Below are positions 51,452 through 59,579 of a stretch of DNA of 64,000 nucleotides, in pieces. A program made the translations under genes and the position numbers. Positions within the stretch are counted from its first letter, which is position 1. Every line of letters begins with the position of its first letter. A model generated the notes under the pieces. It saw only the letters and a list, made by a program, of their open reading frames with translations, made no database searches and was not told the origin of the DNA. The stretch covers positions 29,794-93,793 of the forward strand of contig JAFSYI010000023.1 in assembly GCA_017450065.1 (NCBI GenBank), read 5' to 3'. The DNA comes from Lachnospiraceae bacterium (GTDB taxonomy: Bacteria; Bacillota; Clostridia; Lachnospirales; Lachnospiraceae).

Positions 51452-52390
51452 ATGTCAACAGTAGCGGTAAGCAGATTGATTGAAAAAATGGAACTGGTGA
51501 ACCTCACACCGGATATTGATGTCAAGGGAAGAAAGATAACCATCCCCGATATCAACAGACCGGCGCTTCAGCTGGCAGGATACCTTCAGCACTATGAAGC
51601 TTCCCGTGTACAGATCATAGGATTTGTTGAGGCAACCTATATGGAAGGGCTTGACCCGAATGATAAGAAGGAAAGATACGAGCATGTGCTTTCACACAGC
51701 ACACCGTGTTTTGTGTTCTGCAGAGAGATACAGCCGGATCCGACCTTTGTTGATGTTGCGAGGGAGAAGGGAGTCCCGATCCTCGTGACTAAACGGGCGA
51801 CCTCCGATTTTATGGCTGAAATAATCAGGTGGCTTAATGTTGAACTGGCTCCCTGTATTTCCGTTCACGGCGTTCTGGTGGATGTATACGGCGAGGGTGT
51901 TCTGATAACGGGTGAGAGCGGAATAGGAAAATCCGAAGCTGCACTTGAGCTTATTAAAAGGGGACACCGTCTTGTGACCGATGATGTCGTTGAGATAAGA
52001 AAGGTTTCGGAAGAGACCCTTATAGGTTCTGCGCCTGATATAACCAAGCATCTTATAGAGCTCAGAGGTATTGGAATAGTGGATGTTAAGATGCTCTTCG
52101 GTGTTTCCTGTGTTAAGGATACTCAGTCGATAGATCTTGTTATAAGACTCGAGGAGTGGGATAAGGATAAGGATTATGACAGGATAGGCCTTGAGGAGAA
52201 TTATATCGAATATCTGGGGAACAGGGTAGTATGCCATAATATTCCGATAAGACCCGGAAGAAATCTTGCGATAATATGCGAATCGGCGGCCGTTAATTAC
52301 CGTCAGAAGAAGATGGGATACAATGCGGCACAGGAGCTGTATTCAAGACTTCAGAATCAGTTTAAGAAGAAGTCTGAGGATGATGAATAA
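51452..52390 (+). CDS. hprK: HPr kinase/phosphorylase
   Basis: A 312-residue bifunctional enzyme that phosphorylates and dephosphorylates Ser46 of HPr-type proteins in response to metabolites, the basis of carbon catabolite repression in Firmicutes. The C-terminal domain shows HGVLVDVYGEGVLITGESG with Walker A GESGIGKS, the LVTDDVVEI block, and the family signature IGIVDVKMLFG, followed by VVCHNIPIRPGRNLA. Length is standard. Its likely substrate, an HPr-like protein lacking His15, is encoded 3.8 kb downstream. AAAGGCGG precedes ATG 51452. Confidence 0.96.
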   Translation: MSTVAVSRLIEKMELVNLTPDIDVKGRKITIPDINRPALQLAGYLQHYEASRVQIIGFVEATYMEGLDPNDKKERYEHVLSHSTPCFVFCREIQPDPTFVDVAREKGVPILVTKRATSDFMAEIIRWLNVELAPCISVHGVLVDVYGEGVLITGESGIGKSEAALELIKRGHRLVTDDVVEIRKVSEETLIGSAPDITKHLIELRGIGIVDVKMLFGVSCVKDTQSIDLVIRLEEWDKDKDYDRIGLEENYIEYLGNRVVCHNIPIRPGRNLAIICESAAVNYRQKKMGYNAAQELYSRLQNQFKKKSEDDE

Positions 52391-52430
52391 ATCTGCAGTC
52401 AAAATATGATTAATCTATAAGGAGATAAGT

Positions 52431-53378
52431 ATGAGCAAAGTGATAGACAGATACTGTTTCGGAGCGGATATCGGAGGAACTACAATCAAGCTTGGAATGT
52501 TTACTCCCGGTGGGGACATCGTGAATAAATGGGAGATCCCCACGAGAACGGAAGACAGGGGAGAACATATCCTTGAAGATATAGCGGACAGTATCAAGTC
52601 CGAAATGGAAGAAAGAAAGCTTACAAGGGATAATATAATAGGTGTTGGGGCAGGCGCTCCCGGACCGGTTGACAAAGACGGAGTTATTTACAGGGCCGTT
52701 AATCTCGGATGGGGTGTTATGAACATGCAGCAGGAGCTGTTCCGTCTGCTTAAGCTTCCTGTAAGGGCTGCCAATGATGCCAATGTAGCTGCTCTTGGAG
52801 AAATGTGGAAGGGCGGTGGAGAAGGCTTCAAGGATCTTGTCGTAGTAACTCTCGGAACAGGCGTGGGCGGAGGTGTTATCATTGACGGTAAGGTCATCAC
52901 CGGAAGTCTTGGCGGTGGTGGAGAAATCGGCCATATCCATATAAATGATAATGAAACAGAGATATGCGGATGCGGAAACAGGGGCTGTCTTGAACAGTAC
53001 ACTTCGGCAACCGGTATAGTACGTCTGGCTGGCAGAAGGCTTAAGGCCGATAATATGGCAAGCAGGATAAGGGAAGGAGAGCTGACCGCGAAGACAGTGT
53101 TTGACGCTGTTAAAGAGGGCGATCTGCTGGCAATGGAGATCGCGGAGCAGTTTGGTGAATTTCTCGGGAAGGGTCTTGCTACCGTGGCAGCGGTAACCAA
53201 TCCGGAAGTATTTGTTATCGGTGGAGGAGTTTCCAAGGCCGGTCCCATCCTTCTTGAATATATACAGAAATATTATAAGGAATATGTATTCCATGCAAGC
53301 CGCGATGCGAGATTCAAGCTTGCGACACTTGGAAATGATGCCGGAATATACGGCGCTGCAAAGCTTGTTTTGGAATAA
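52431..53378 (+). CDS. ROK-family glucokinase
   Basis: A 315-residue sugar kinase: ADIGGTTIKLGMF (phosphate loop), GVGAGAPGPVDKDG, NDANVAALGEMW (catalytic Asp region), TLGTGVGGGVIIDG, the GGGEIGHIHI substrate His, and the zinc-binding CGCGNRGCLEQY. These are ROK-family features and the spacing matches bacterial glucokinases. It probably makes glucose-6-phosphate from glucose released by non-PTS uptake, consistent with the ABC-type sugar import in this window. AAGGAG precedes ATG 52431. The gene follows hprK by 40 bases. Confidence 0.93.
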   Translation: MSKVIDRYCFGADIGGTTIKLGMFTPGGDIVNKWEIPTRTEDRGEHILEDIADSIKSEMEERKLTRDNIIGVGAGAPGPVDKDGVIYRAVNLGWGVMNMQQELFRLLKLPVRAANDANVAALGEMWKGGGEGFKDLVVVTLGTGVGGGVIIDGKVITGSLGGGGEIGHIHINDNETEICGCGNRGCLEQYTSATGIVRLAGRRLKADNMASRIREGELTAKTVFDAVKEGDLLAMEIAEQFGEFLGKGLATVAAVTNPEVFVIGGGVSKAGPILLEYIQKYYKEYVFHASRDARFKLATLGNDAGIYGAAKLVLE

Positions 53379-53415
53379 GAACTTACAGTTTTATGATAAA
53401 AGCGGGAGATCAGCT

Positions 53416-54330
53416 ATGAAAGAGAGTACGATTTCAACCCTCAAGGGGATTTTACCGGCAGAAGATATCAAGGTGAATGAACCCATGAAAAGCCATACAT
53501 CATTTAAGGTAGGAGGACCTGCGGATGTTTTTATAACGCCGCAGACGGATGCGCAGCTTATAGACTGCATAAAAGCACTGAGGGCTGAAAAAGAGAAATA
53601 CTTCATAATGGGTAACGGAACCAACCTGCTGGTTTCGGATGCAGGTTACAGGGGCTGTGTTATCCAGCTGTATCATAATTACAGTGAGATATCGGTGTTC
53701 GGAAACAATATGACTGCAAAGGCAGGCGCTTTGGTGATAAGGGCTGCAAATGAGGCCTGCAGGCAGGGCCTTTCGGGTCTCGAGTTTGCCAGCGGGATCC
53801 CCGGGACAATGGGGGGTGCGGTCACCATGAACGCGGGAGCATACGGAGCCGAAATAGTAAAGGTTGTACGCCTCGTGAGGATGCTTGACCTTAAATATAT
53901 GATGAAGTGTGAATATGCTTCTTCGGAGATGAATTTCTCATACAGACACAGTCTGGTTAAGGAGCATCCGTTTGTAGTCCTCGAAGTGGAAATGGAGCTT
54001 ATGAAGGGTAATGAGGAGATCATCAGGAAAAGGATGGATGATTACAAGGAGCAGCGTGACGCCAAACAGCCGCTTGATTATCCCAGTGCGGGATCTACCT
54101 TCAAAAGGCCTGCAAAGCATTATGCCGGTAAGCTTATCGAGGATGCCGGCCTGAGAGGTCATCAGATAGGCGGTGCGAGAGTATCGGACAAGCATTGCGG
54201 ATTCATTATCAACACCGGTAATGCAACTGCATCCGATATACTCAAGCTGATGATAGAGGTTCAGAAGAGAGTGTTTGACCGATTCCATGTTAAACTGGAA
54301 CCGGAAATCTGTTTCCTGGGGTGGAAGTAG
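53416..54330 (+). CDS. murB: UDP-N-acetylenolpyruvoylglucosamine reductase
   Basis: A 304-residue FAD enzyme that reduces UDP-GlcNAc-enolpyruvate to UDP-MurNAc. The FAD-binding blocks HTSFKVGGPADVF, MGNGTNLLVSDAGYRG, ASGIPGTMGGAVTMNAGAYG and the active-site region YPSAGSTFKRP (catalytic Ser) are all present, with RVSDKHCGFIINTG near the end. It is of the short type IIb length. I chose ATG 53416, 7 bases after GGGAG; the frame is open further upstream but runs into the glucokinase gene. Confidence 0.95.
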   Translation: MKESTISTLKGILPAEDIKVNEPMKSHTSFKVGGPADVFITPQTDAQLIDCIKALRAEKEKYFIMGNGTNLLVSDAGYRGCVIQLYHNYSEISVFGNNMTAKAGALVIRAANEACRQGLSGLEFASGIPGTMGGAVTMNAGAYGAEIVKVVRLVRMLDLKYMMKCEYASSEMNFSYRHSLVKEHPFVVLEVEMELMKGNEEIIRKRMDDYKEQRDAKQPLDYPSAGSTFKRPAKHYAGKLIEDAGLRGHQIGGARVSDKHCGFIINTGNATASDILKLMIEVQKRVFDRFHVKLEPEICFLGWK

Positions 54331-54333
54331 GTC

Positions 54334-55209
54334 ATGAGACTGGTAATAGTAACGGGAATGTCGGGAGCGGGCAAGAGTACTGCGCTTAAATTTCTGGAAG
54401 ACAGCGGATACTATTGTGTGGATAATCTTCCGGTGCCGCTGATAGGTAAATTTACCGAACTGCTGGCTCTTCCTGACAGCGAGGTGGAAAAGGCGGCACT
54501 GGGAGTGGACGTAAGAGCAGCTCATACTTTTGATGAGCTGCTTGTAAATCTTGAAGAGCTTAAGGAACACAACGTAAGCTACAGTATACTCTTTCTCGAA
54601 GCCGGCGATGATATCCTGATAAAAAGATATAAGGAAACAAGAAGAGCACATCCGCTTGCCGGCGATGGAAGAGTGGATGTAGGCATAAAAAGGGAACGTG
54701 AAGCCCTTAAGATAATTAAGCAGCGGTCCGATTATATAATAGACACCAGCCGTATGCTGACAAGAGAGCTTAAGGCGGAGCTTGATAAAATTTTTATAGA
54801 GAATAAAGCATATAAGAACCTGTATGTTACCATAGTTTCCTTTGGATTCAAATATGGAATTCCGATAGACGCAGATCTGGTATTTGATGTAAGATTCTTA
54901 CCTAATCCGTATTATTTTGAAGAATTAAAGTACAAGAACGGTAACGACAGAGAGGTCAGAGACTATGTCATGTCGTTCGAAGACGCCGACATCTTCCTTG
55001 ACAAGCTTAAGGATATGCTGCTTTTTCTCCTTCCCAATTATATAATAGAAGGAAAGAACCAGCTGGTTGTGGCGATAGGATGTACAGGCGGCAAGCACAG
55101 AAGTGTCACACTGGCCAATGCCCTGTTTGATCGTATGAACAGTTACGAGGACTACGGTTTTAAGATAGAGCACAGGGATATAGATAAGGATGCCAAGAGA
55201 AAGATGTAG
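54334..55209 (+). CDS. rapZ: RapZ/YvcJ nucleotide-binding RNase adapter-type protein
   Basis: A 291-residue P-loop protein: Walker A GMSGAGKSTAL (8-18), YYCVDNLPVPL, RAAHTFDELL, RRAHPLAG, VVSFGFKYGIPIDADLVFDVRFLPNPY and the C-terminal AIGCTGGKHRSVTLA. These blocks define the RapZ/YvcJ family, which links amino-sugar metabolism and regulatory RNA in enterics and has a broader, less clear role in Firmicutes. It starts 3 bases after murB. In many Firmicutes yvcK lies between rapZ and whiA; here whiA follows directly. Confidence 0.95.
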   Translation: MRLVIVTGMSGAGKSTALKFLEDSGYYCVDNLPVPLIGKFTELLALPDSEVEKAALGVDVRAAHTFDELLVNLEELKEHNVSYSILFLEAGDDILIKRYKETRRAHPLAGDGRVDVGIKREREALKIIKQRSDYIIDTSRMLTRELKAELDKIFIENKAYKNLYVTIVSFGFKYGIPIDADLVFDVRFLPNPYYFEELKYKNGNDREVRDYVMSFEDADIFLDKLKDMLLFLLPNYIIEGKNQLVVAIGCTGGKHRSVTLANALFDRMNSYEDYGFKIEHRDIDKDAKRKM

Positions 55210-55218
55210 GGTTGTTTG

Positions 55219-56124
55219 ATGTCATTTGCGGGAACGGTTAAGGAAGAGCTGTTTAGGCATATCGGGACTTCAAGGCATTGCCGTCTTGCAGAGCTGTCGG
55301 CGCTTATATCTTTTGGAGGGATAGATATTTTCAAGGATGACGGGGATTCGGTTTTCCTTGGTTCCGATAACAGATATGTGGCCGAAAAGTGCTTTACATT
55401 ACTGAAAAAAACATTTAATATATGTAAGAATGAAAGTCAGAGCGGAGGAAATGGTTCCGTCCCCGGTTTCACGGTTAATGATAAGGAAGAGATAAGGAAG
55501 CTCAGGCAGGCAGTTTCGGGAGAGCTGCTTCTTCAGAGATCCTGCTGTATGCGAGCATATTTAAGGGGTGCATTCCTGGCATCCGGTTCTGTTTCGGATC
55601 CTAACAAGTCATACCATTTTGAGATAGTATGCAGGGATCGTAAACAGGCGGAATGCATAACGGAGATAATGAGGCACTTTGATATTTCCGCAAGGGAAGT
55701 GGAGCGCAAGAACCGTCCGGTAGTGTATCTTAAGGAAGGCTCGTCCATAGTTGATGTGCTTAATATTATGGAAGCCCATGTGGCGCTCATGGAGTTCGAG
55801 AATTCCAGGATACTGAAGGATATGCGTAATTCACTTAACCGGCGGGTGAACTGTGAAACGGCCAATATAGACAAGACGGTTACCGCAGCAGTGAAGCAGG
55901 CGGAAGATATAAGAACGGTCATGGGGATGCCTGAGTACAAAAAACTGCCGCAGGGTTTAAGGGAGCTGGCGCAGTTAAGACTGGATAATCCGGATGCATC
56001 TCTTAAAGAACTGGGACAGATGTGTGATCCTCCGTTGGGGAAATCCGGAGTAAATCACAGACTGCGTAAAATATCGGAGCTGGCAGGGAGCTTTTATAAA
56101 AAGGCAGATGATCACGAAGGATGA
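55219..56124 (+). CDS. whiA: WhiA family DNA-binding protein
   Basis: A 301-residue WhiA: the N-terminal LAGLIDADG-like domain (CMRAYLRGAFLASGSVSDP, YHFEIVCRD) and the C-terminal helix-turn-helix (LRELAQLRLDNPDASLKELG, then PPLGKSGVNHRLRKI) are both recognisable. WhiA influences cell division and chromosome segregation in Firmicutes. ATG 55219 is preferred; a TTG at 55216 is adjacent and in frame. The gene lies 9 bases downstream of rapZ, the standard order. Confidence 0.95.
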   Translation: MSFAGTVKEELFRHIGTSRHCRLAELSALISFGGIDIFKDDGDSVFLGSDNRYVAEKCFTLLKKTFNICKNESQSGGNGSVPGFTVNDKEEIRKLRQAVSGELLLQRSCCMRAYLRGAFLASGSVSDPNKSYHFEIVCRDRKQAECITEIMRHFDISAREVERKNRPVVYLKEGSSIVDVLNIMEAHVALMEFENSRILKDMRNSLNRRVNCETANIDKTVTAAVKQAEDIRTVMGMPEYKKLPQGLRELAQLRLDNPDASLKELGQMCDPPLGKSGVNHRLRKISELAGSFYKKADDHEG

Positions 56125-56231
56125 GTCGTGTTAATACATATTATTATGGGAATAATGTAAGGCGGATTATGAAAACAGAGAACGGTCATAATGGATCCGC
56201 AGCATTATGACAAAGGAGGAAGGAGAATATT

Positions 56232-56486
56232 ATGAAGAAAAAAAGCATTACCATTCAGCTTGAGAACGGACTTGAGGCCAGACCTATCGCGATGCTCGTG
56301 CAGGTTGCCAGCAGATATGAGAGTTCGATCTACATCGAGACGGGTGAGAAGAAGGTTAACGCAAAAAGCATAATGGGTATGATGTCCCTTATCCTTAAGA
56401 CAGGCGATACGATTACGGTATCGGCAGACGGTAAGGATGAGGATGAGGCGATCAAGGCAATAGATGAATATTTGAGCAGCAAATAG
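56232..56486 (+). CDS. HPr-like regulatory protein lacking His15 (Crh-like)
   Basis: An 84-residue HPr-fold protein. The canonical GLHARPA loop reads GLEARPI, so the PTS phosphorylation site His15 is Glu15. The regulatory Ser46 is intact in NAKSIMGMMSL. It therefore cannot carry phosphate from enzyme I to sugar-specific PTS proteins but can be a substrate of the HPr kinase encoded at 51452, like B. subtilis Crh, where residue 15 is Gln. Phospho-Ser46 forms of such proteins act as corepressors with CcpA. A negative charge at 15 may mimic phospho-His. The start is behind AAAGGAGGAAGGAG. A true HPr may exist elsewhere in the genome. Confidence 0.93.
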   Translation: MKKKSITIQLENGLEARPIAMLVQVASRYESSIYIETGEKKVNAKSIMGMMSLILKTGDTITVSADGKDEDEAIKAIDEYLSSK

Positions 56487-56500
56487 ACAGGAGGAAAATA

Positions 56501-57019
56501 ATGGCTAATCCGGTAGTTACCATAACAATGAATTCGGGGGGAGTGATCAAGGCAGAACTTTATCCGGATATTGCCCCCAATACGGTAAATAACTTTGTCA
56601 GTCTTGTAAAGAAGGGCTATTATGACGGGCTTTCCTTTCACAGGGTAATAAATGGCTTTATGATCCAGGGCGGATGTCCGGAAGGAACGGGAACCGGCGG
56701 TCCGGGTTACAGCATTAAAGGGGAGTTTGCCCAGAACGGGTTTAAAAACGATCTTAAGCATGACGAGGGCGTACTCTCAATGGCAAGAACGATGATGCCG
56801 GATTCGGCAGGTTCACAGTTCTTTATCATGCATAAGAATTCACCGCATCTTGACGGAGCATATGCCGCTTTCGGGAAGGTGACCGAGGGTATGGATGTAG
56901 TCAATGCCATAGCTGAATGCAGGACCGACTATTCGGATATGCCTCTGGAACCTCAGATCATGACAAGCGTTACGGTTGAAACATTCGGTGAGGAGTACCC
57001 TGAACCGGTGAAATGTTAG
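56501..57019 (+). CDS. Cyclophilin-type peptidyl-prolyl isomerase
   Basis: A 172-residue cytosolic cyclophilin: IAPNTVNNFVSLVKKGYYDG, LSFHRVINGFMIQGGCPEG (catalytic Arg region), GTGGPGYSIKGEF, LSMARTMMPDSAGSQFFIM and HLDGAYAAFGKVTEGMDVV. No signal peptide is seen. It catalyses proline cis-trans isomerisation in protein folding. GGAGGAAAATA precedes ATG 56501, 14 bases after the HPr-like gene, so both may be cotranscribed. Confidence 0.95.
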   Translation: MANPVVTITMNSGGVIKAELYPDIAPNTVNNFVSLVKKGYYDGLSFHRVINGFMIQGGCPEGTGTGGPGYSIKGEFAQNGFKNDLKHDEGVLSMARTMMPDSAGSQFFIMHKNSPHLDGAYAAFGKVTEGMDVVNAIAECRTDYSDMPLEPQIMTSVTVETFGEEYPEPVKC

Positions 57020-57342
57020 TGGTTACAGAATGTTCATATTTATTTAAAAGAATCTTAATTACTGAATCATTTTTTATACATTTATGGGGATTATACTCTT
57101 ATCATAAGCTGATGAGAGACAGAGTAAACAGATAATACTTTTTCATAATAAATGCCGGAGGACATTGTCCGCCGGCATCCTCCCGTTTCAGGGGGGTTTA
57201 TTATCATGTAAGATCCTTCCGGCGCGGAATCACGGACCGCTTGAAGCGTGTGGTTTCCCCGATACATGAACGGGTCAGACATACTGGAAATATGCGGAAA
57301 ACTGTGATATACTTTCTTTACGGCATTTTTCCGGAGGGTTAT
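57020..57342. promoter_or_regulatory. Intergenic region with hairpin before the GGDEF-like gene
   Basis: A 323-base A/T-rich gap. ATGCCGG (57152-57158) pairs with CCGGCAT (57172-57178) and GGAC (57160-57163) with GTCC (57167-57170), forming a stem with one A-G mismatch and loop ATT; it may end the cyclophilin transcript, but lacks a T tract. No known riboswitch pattern was recognised. No credible ORF was found. Confidence 0.4.
57285..57313 (+). promoter_or_regulatory. Promoter of the GGDEF-like gene
   Basis: TGGAAA (57285-57290) and TATACT (57308-57313) are spaced by 17 bases with a TG extended -10. It closely resembles the promoter proposed upstream of hprK. The GGAGGG ribosome binding site at 57333 follows about 13 bases after the predicted start. 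Confidence 0.5.
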
Positions 57343-58389
57343 ATGTTAAAAATAGGTAAGGACAAAGAGGCGGTTAAGGAAGCTGCCGGGACTGTTAATG
57401 GTAAGACAGGGAATACGGCCGGTGATGACGGGAGAAACGGTAAGGATTCCGGAGGAAAAGTTTTCTCCGGCGTAAAGCGGACGGACAGGTTAAAGAGAGG
57501 GACGGCCGTATCGGGAGATCCGGATAACGGTAAGGATAAAAAGAAGGATCGTTATACCGACAAAATGCTGTATGATATGGGAACCGTAATAGTTTTCTGT
57601 GCATTTATAATTGCTTCGATCGTCATGGCAAATTCCGGCAGCGAGATATATAAGCTGAATCTGACGATGGTCGGAGTGACTTTTGGCGTAGCAGTTCTTG
57701 CTGCTTTTCGTGTGATAAACGGTGCGATGATCCTGGCAGCACTGCAGACAGTCATATTCATCGGATACAGGGTTATGTCTTCCCAGGGTTCCGGTAACAG
57801 GGCGGCGCTTGGATGGATCCTGGTTCCCGGACTGACGGTTCTGGGATATTCTCTTATAGACAGATCAAAGAAGGAGCTGGAACGTACAAGGGAGGTTATG
57901 CTCGAGCAGATAAATGAGCTGGTCATGACCGATCCCGTCACAGGTCTTTATAACCTTCGAAGCATGTATATGGATATACAGACTCAGATCTCATATGCTG
58001 AAAGAAACAATAAGAACATATGCCTTATGATATTAAGACCAAAATATCTGAACGAGCTTAAGGCCGTGCTTGTCAAGAAGGAGTTCAATGATGTTGTAAT
58101 AAGGCTTTCCAAGGCAGTATGCGATACAGTACGTCTTGAAGACAGGGTATATGCGATAGATTCGGAAGGCAGCTTCGGTGTGATCCTTACCTGTGATCTT
58201 GCGGGTGCCAGACTCGTTGAGGAACGTCTTGCCGATAAGCTGAATGATAATGACCTGTATGAAGGCGTAAAAGAAGACAACGAGATACGCGTGGAAATGA
58301 TGATGGGCTGTGTACAGTATGATGAAGCGATCGACAGAGACGCGATCCTGCTAAAGAAGATGGCAGAGGAAGCCATGAAGGATCTGTGA
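57343..58389 (+). CDS. Membrane protein with degenerate GGDEF domain
   Basis: A 348-residue protein. A charged, Lys/Gly/Asp-rich cytoplasmic N-terminus of about 75 residues is followed by about four hydrophobic segments (roughly 82-170) and a GGDEF-like domain beginning TDPVTGLYNLRSM (near residue 195). The active-site signature is replaced by SEGSF (274-278), so diguanylate cyclase activity is unlikely; a nucleotide-binding or purely structural role is possible. Strands around it, DRVYAIDSEGSFGVIL, keep the fold. GGAGGG lies 5 bases before ATG 57343; the frame upstream is not coding. No c-di-GMP partner is visible nearby. Confidence 0.8.
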   Translation: MLKIGKDKEAVKEAAGTVNGKTGNTAGDDGRNGKDSGGKVFSGVKRTDRLKRGTAVSGDPDNGKDKKKDRYTDKMLYDMGTVIVFCAFIIASIVMANSGSEIYKLNLTMVGVTFGVAVLAAFRVINGAMILAALQTVIFIGYRVMSSQGSGNRAALGWILVPGLTVLGYSLIDRSKKELERTREVMLEQINELVMTDPVTGLYNLRSMYMDIQTQISYAERNNKNICLMILRPKYLNELKAVLVKKEFNDVVIRLSKAVCDTVRLEDRVYAIDSEGSFGVILTCDLAGARLVEERLADKLNDNDLYEGVKEDNEIRVEMMMGCVQYDEAIDRDAILLKKMAEEAMKDL

Positions 58390-58471
58390 TACGATATGGA
58401 AACCGGTGTGGGCACAGGCGTACGGCTTCAGCCGGCAAAAATGATCAAAAAAAAATAAAAGGAAGAAAAGC

Positions 58472-59431
58472 ATGAAATACTTTGTAACAGGGGGAGCAGG
58501 ATTTATAGGTTCCAATATGGTTGACAGGCTGTTAAGCGAGCCTGATAACGAAGTGGTCGCGTATGATAATTTTTCGACGGGAAGAAGAGAATTTCTTGAG
58601 GATGCTCTTAAAAATGAAAGATTTACACTGATTGAAGGAGACACACTTGATGCTGATGCTCTTACCGGCGCGATGAAGGGGTGCGAATTTGTATTTCATT
58701 TTGCTGCCAACGCGGATGTGCGTATGGGATGCGAACATCCGAGGAAGGATCTTGAGCAGAATACGATAGCTACTTTCAACGTGCTTGAAGCGATGAGAGC
58801 AAACGGTATTAAGAGGATAGGCTTTTCATCGACCGGCTCTGTATATGGTGAGGCAGAGGTTATCCCCACACCCGAGGATGCACCGTTCCCCATACAGACA
58901 TCCCTGTACGGGGCCAGCAAGCTTGCATGCGAGGGGCTGCTTGCCGCCTATGCGGAGGGCTTTGGCTATACGGCATATATTTTCCGCTTTGTTTCCATTC
59001 TGGGTGAGCGTTACACGCATGGTCATGTTTTTGATTTCTGTAAGAGGCTTAAGGACGATCCGGATCATCTTCATATTCTCGGAGACGGACACCAGAAGAA
59101 ATCATACCTTTACGTTAAGGATTGTATGGAAGCAATACTTACGGTTGTCAGGAATGCAAAGGAGAAGGTTAACATCTATAATCTCGGAACGGATGAATAT
59201 GTCGAGGTCAATGATTCGGTACGCTTCATCTGCAATAAGCTTTCGGTAACACCTGAGTTCACCTATGCAGGAGGTGAGAGAGGCTGGATCGGAGACAACC
59301 CGTTCATCTACCTTGACACTAAGAAGGTCCGTTCGCTCGGATGGGAGCCTAAGGCTACGATCGAGGACGGAGTGGTTAAAACGGTTGAATACCTTATGGC
59401 CAACCCGTGGGTGTTTGATGCAAGGGAATAA
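58472..59431 (+). CDS. NAD-dependent nucleotide-sugar epimerase/dehydratase (extended SDR)
   Basis: A 319-residue extended short-chain dehydrogenase. The NAD-binding YFVTGGAGFIGSNMVDRLL is at the start, FHFAANADV and SSTGSVYGE follow, and the catalytic YGASK lies near residue 148. The C-terminal half carries YLYVKDCMEAIL and NIYNLGTDEYVEV, as in GalE/WbpP/RmlB relatives. Being first in a heptose-type cluster, it may epimerise or dehydrate the NDP-heptose rather than NDP-glucose; this is inference. GGAAG precedes ATG 58472. It is separated from the other heptose genes by a 371-base regulatory gap. Confidence 0.85.
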   Translation: MKYFVTGGAGFIGSNMVDRLLSEPDNEVVAYDNFSTGRREFLEDALKNERFTLIEGDTLDADALTGAMKGCEFVFHFAANADVRMGCEHPRKDLEQNTIATFNVLEAMRANGIKRIGFSSTGSVYGEAEVIPTPEDAPFPIQTSLYGASKLACEGLLAAYAEGFGYTAYIFRFVSILGERYTHGHVFDFCKRLKDDPDHLHILGDGHQKKSYLYVKDCMEAILTVVRNAKEKVNIYNLGTDEYVEVNDSVRFICNKLSVTPEFTYAGGERGWIGDNPFIYLDTKKVRSLGWEPKATIEDGVVKTVEYLMANPWVFDARE

Positions 59432-59456
59432 GCCCTTAAATACGTTTGCTGATTTT

Positions 59457-59540
59457 ATAGAATCCTGAATGCATTTCCTTGTTTGCATTCAGAAAGTCAT
59501 AGAATCCTGAATGCATTTCCTTGTTTGCATTCAGAAAGTC
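59457..59540. repeat. Tandem duplication of a 42-bp hairpin unit
   Basis: Bases 59457-59498 are repeated exactly at 59499-59540, and the first three bases of a third unit follow. Each unit contains CTGAATGCA and TGCATTCAG as perfect arms around a 10-base T-rich loop. The block follows the epimerase stop by 25 bases. Only two units and no spacers exclude CRISPR. Confidence 0.85.
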
Positions 59541-59544
59541 ATAC

Positions 59545-59573
59545 TTGAAAAAATGAATATGTTATGTTAACAT
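59545..59573 (+). promoter_or_regulatory. Promoter of the heptose-kinase leader
   Basis: TTGAAA (59545-59550) and TAACAT (59568-59573) are spaced by 17 bases. The predicted start near 59580 gives a leader of about 220 bases to ATG 59803, containing a mini-ORF and a terminator. Confidence 0.45.
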
Positions 59574-59579
59574 CAATAT

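Noticed and set aside
52410-53294. Minus-strand frame of 294 codons inside the ROK kinase gene
   Set aside because: Antisense to conserved ROK motifs, and no protein-family signal; treated as a shadow.
53212-53415. N-terminal extension of MurB into the glucokinase gene
   Set aside because: The extension is out-of-frame glucokinase coding sequence; MurB starts naturally at ATG 53416 with GGGAG upstream.
57091-57282. Short minus-strand frame in the gap before the GGDEF-like gene
   Set aside because: 63 codons without a ribosome binding site or recognisable sequence; it spans the hairpin and promoter region.
59457-59540. Possible CRISPR from the 42-bp direct repeat
   Set aside because: Units are directly adjacent with no spacers and number only two.
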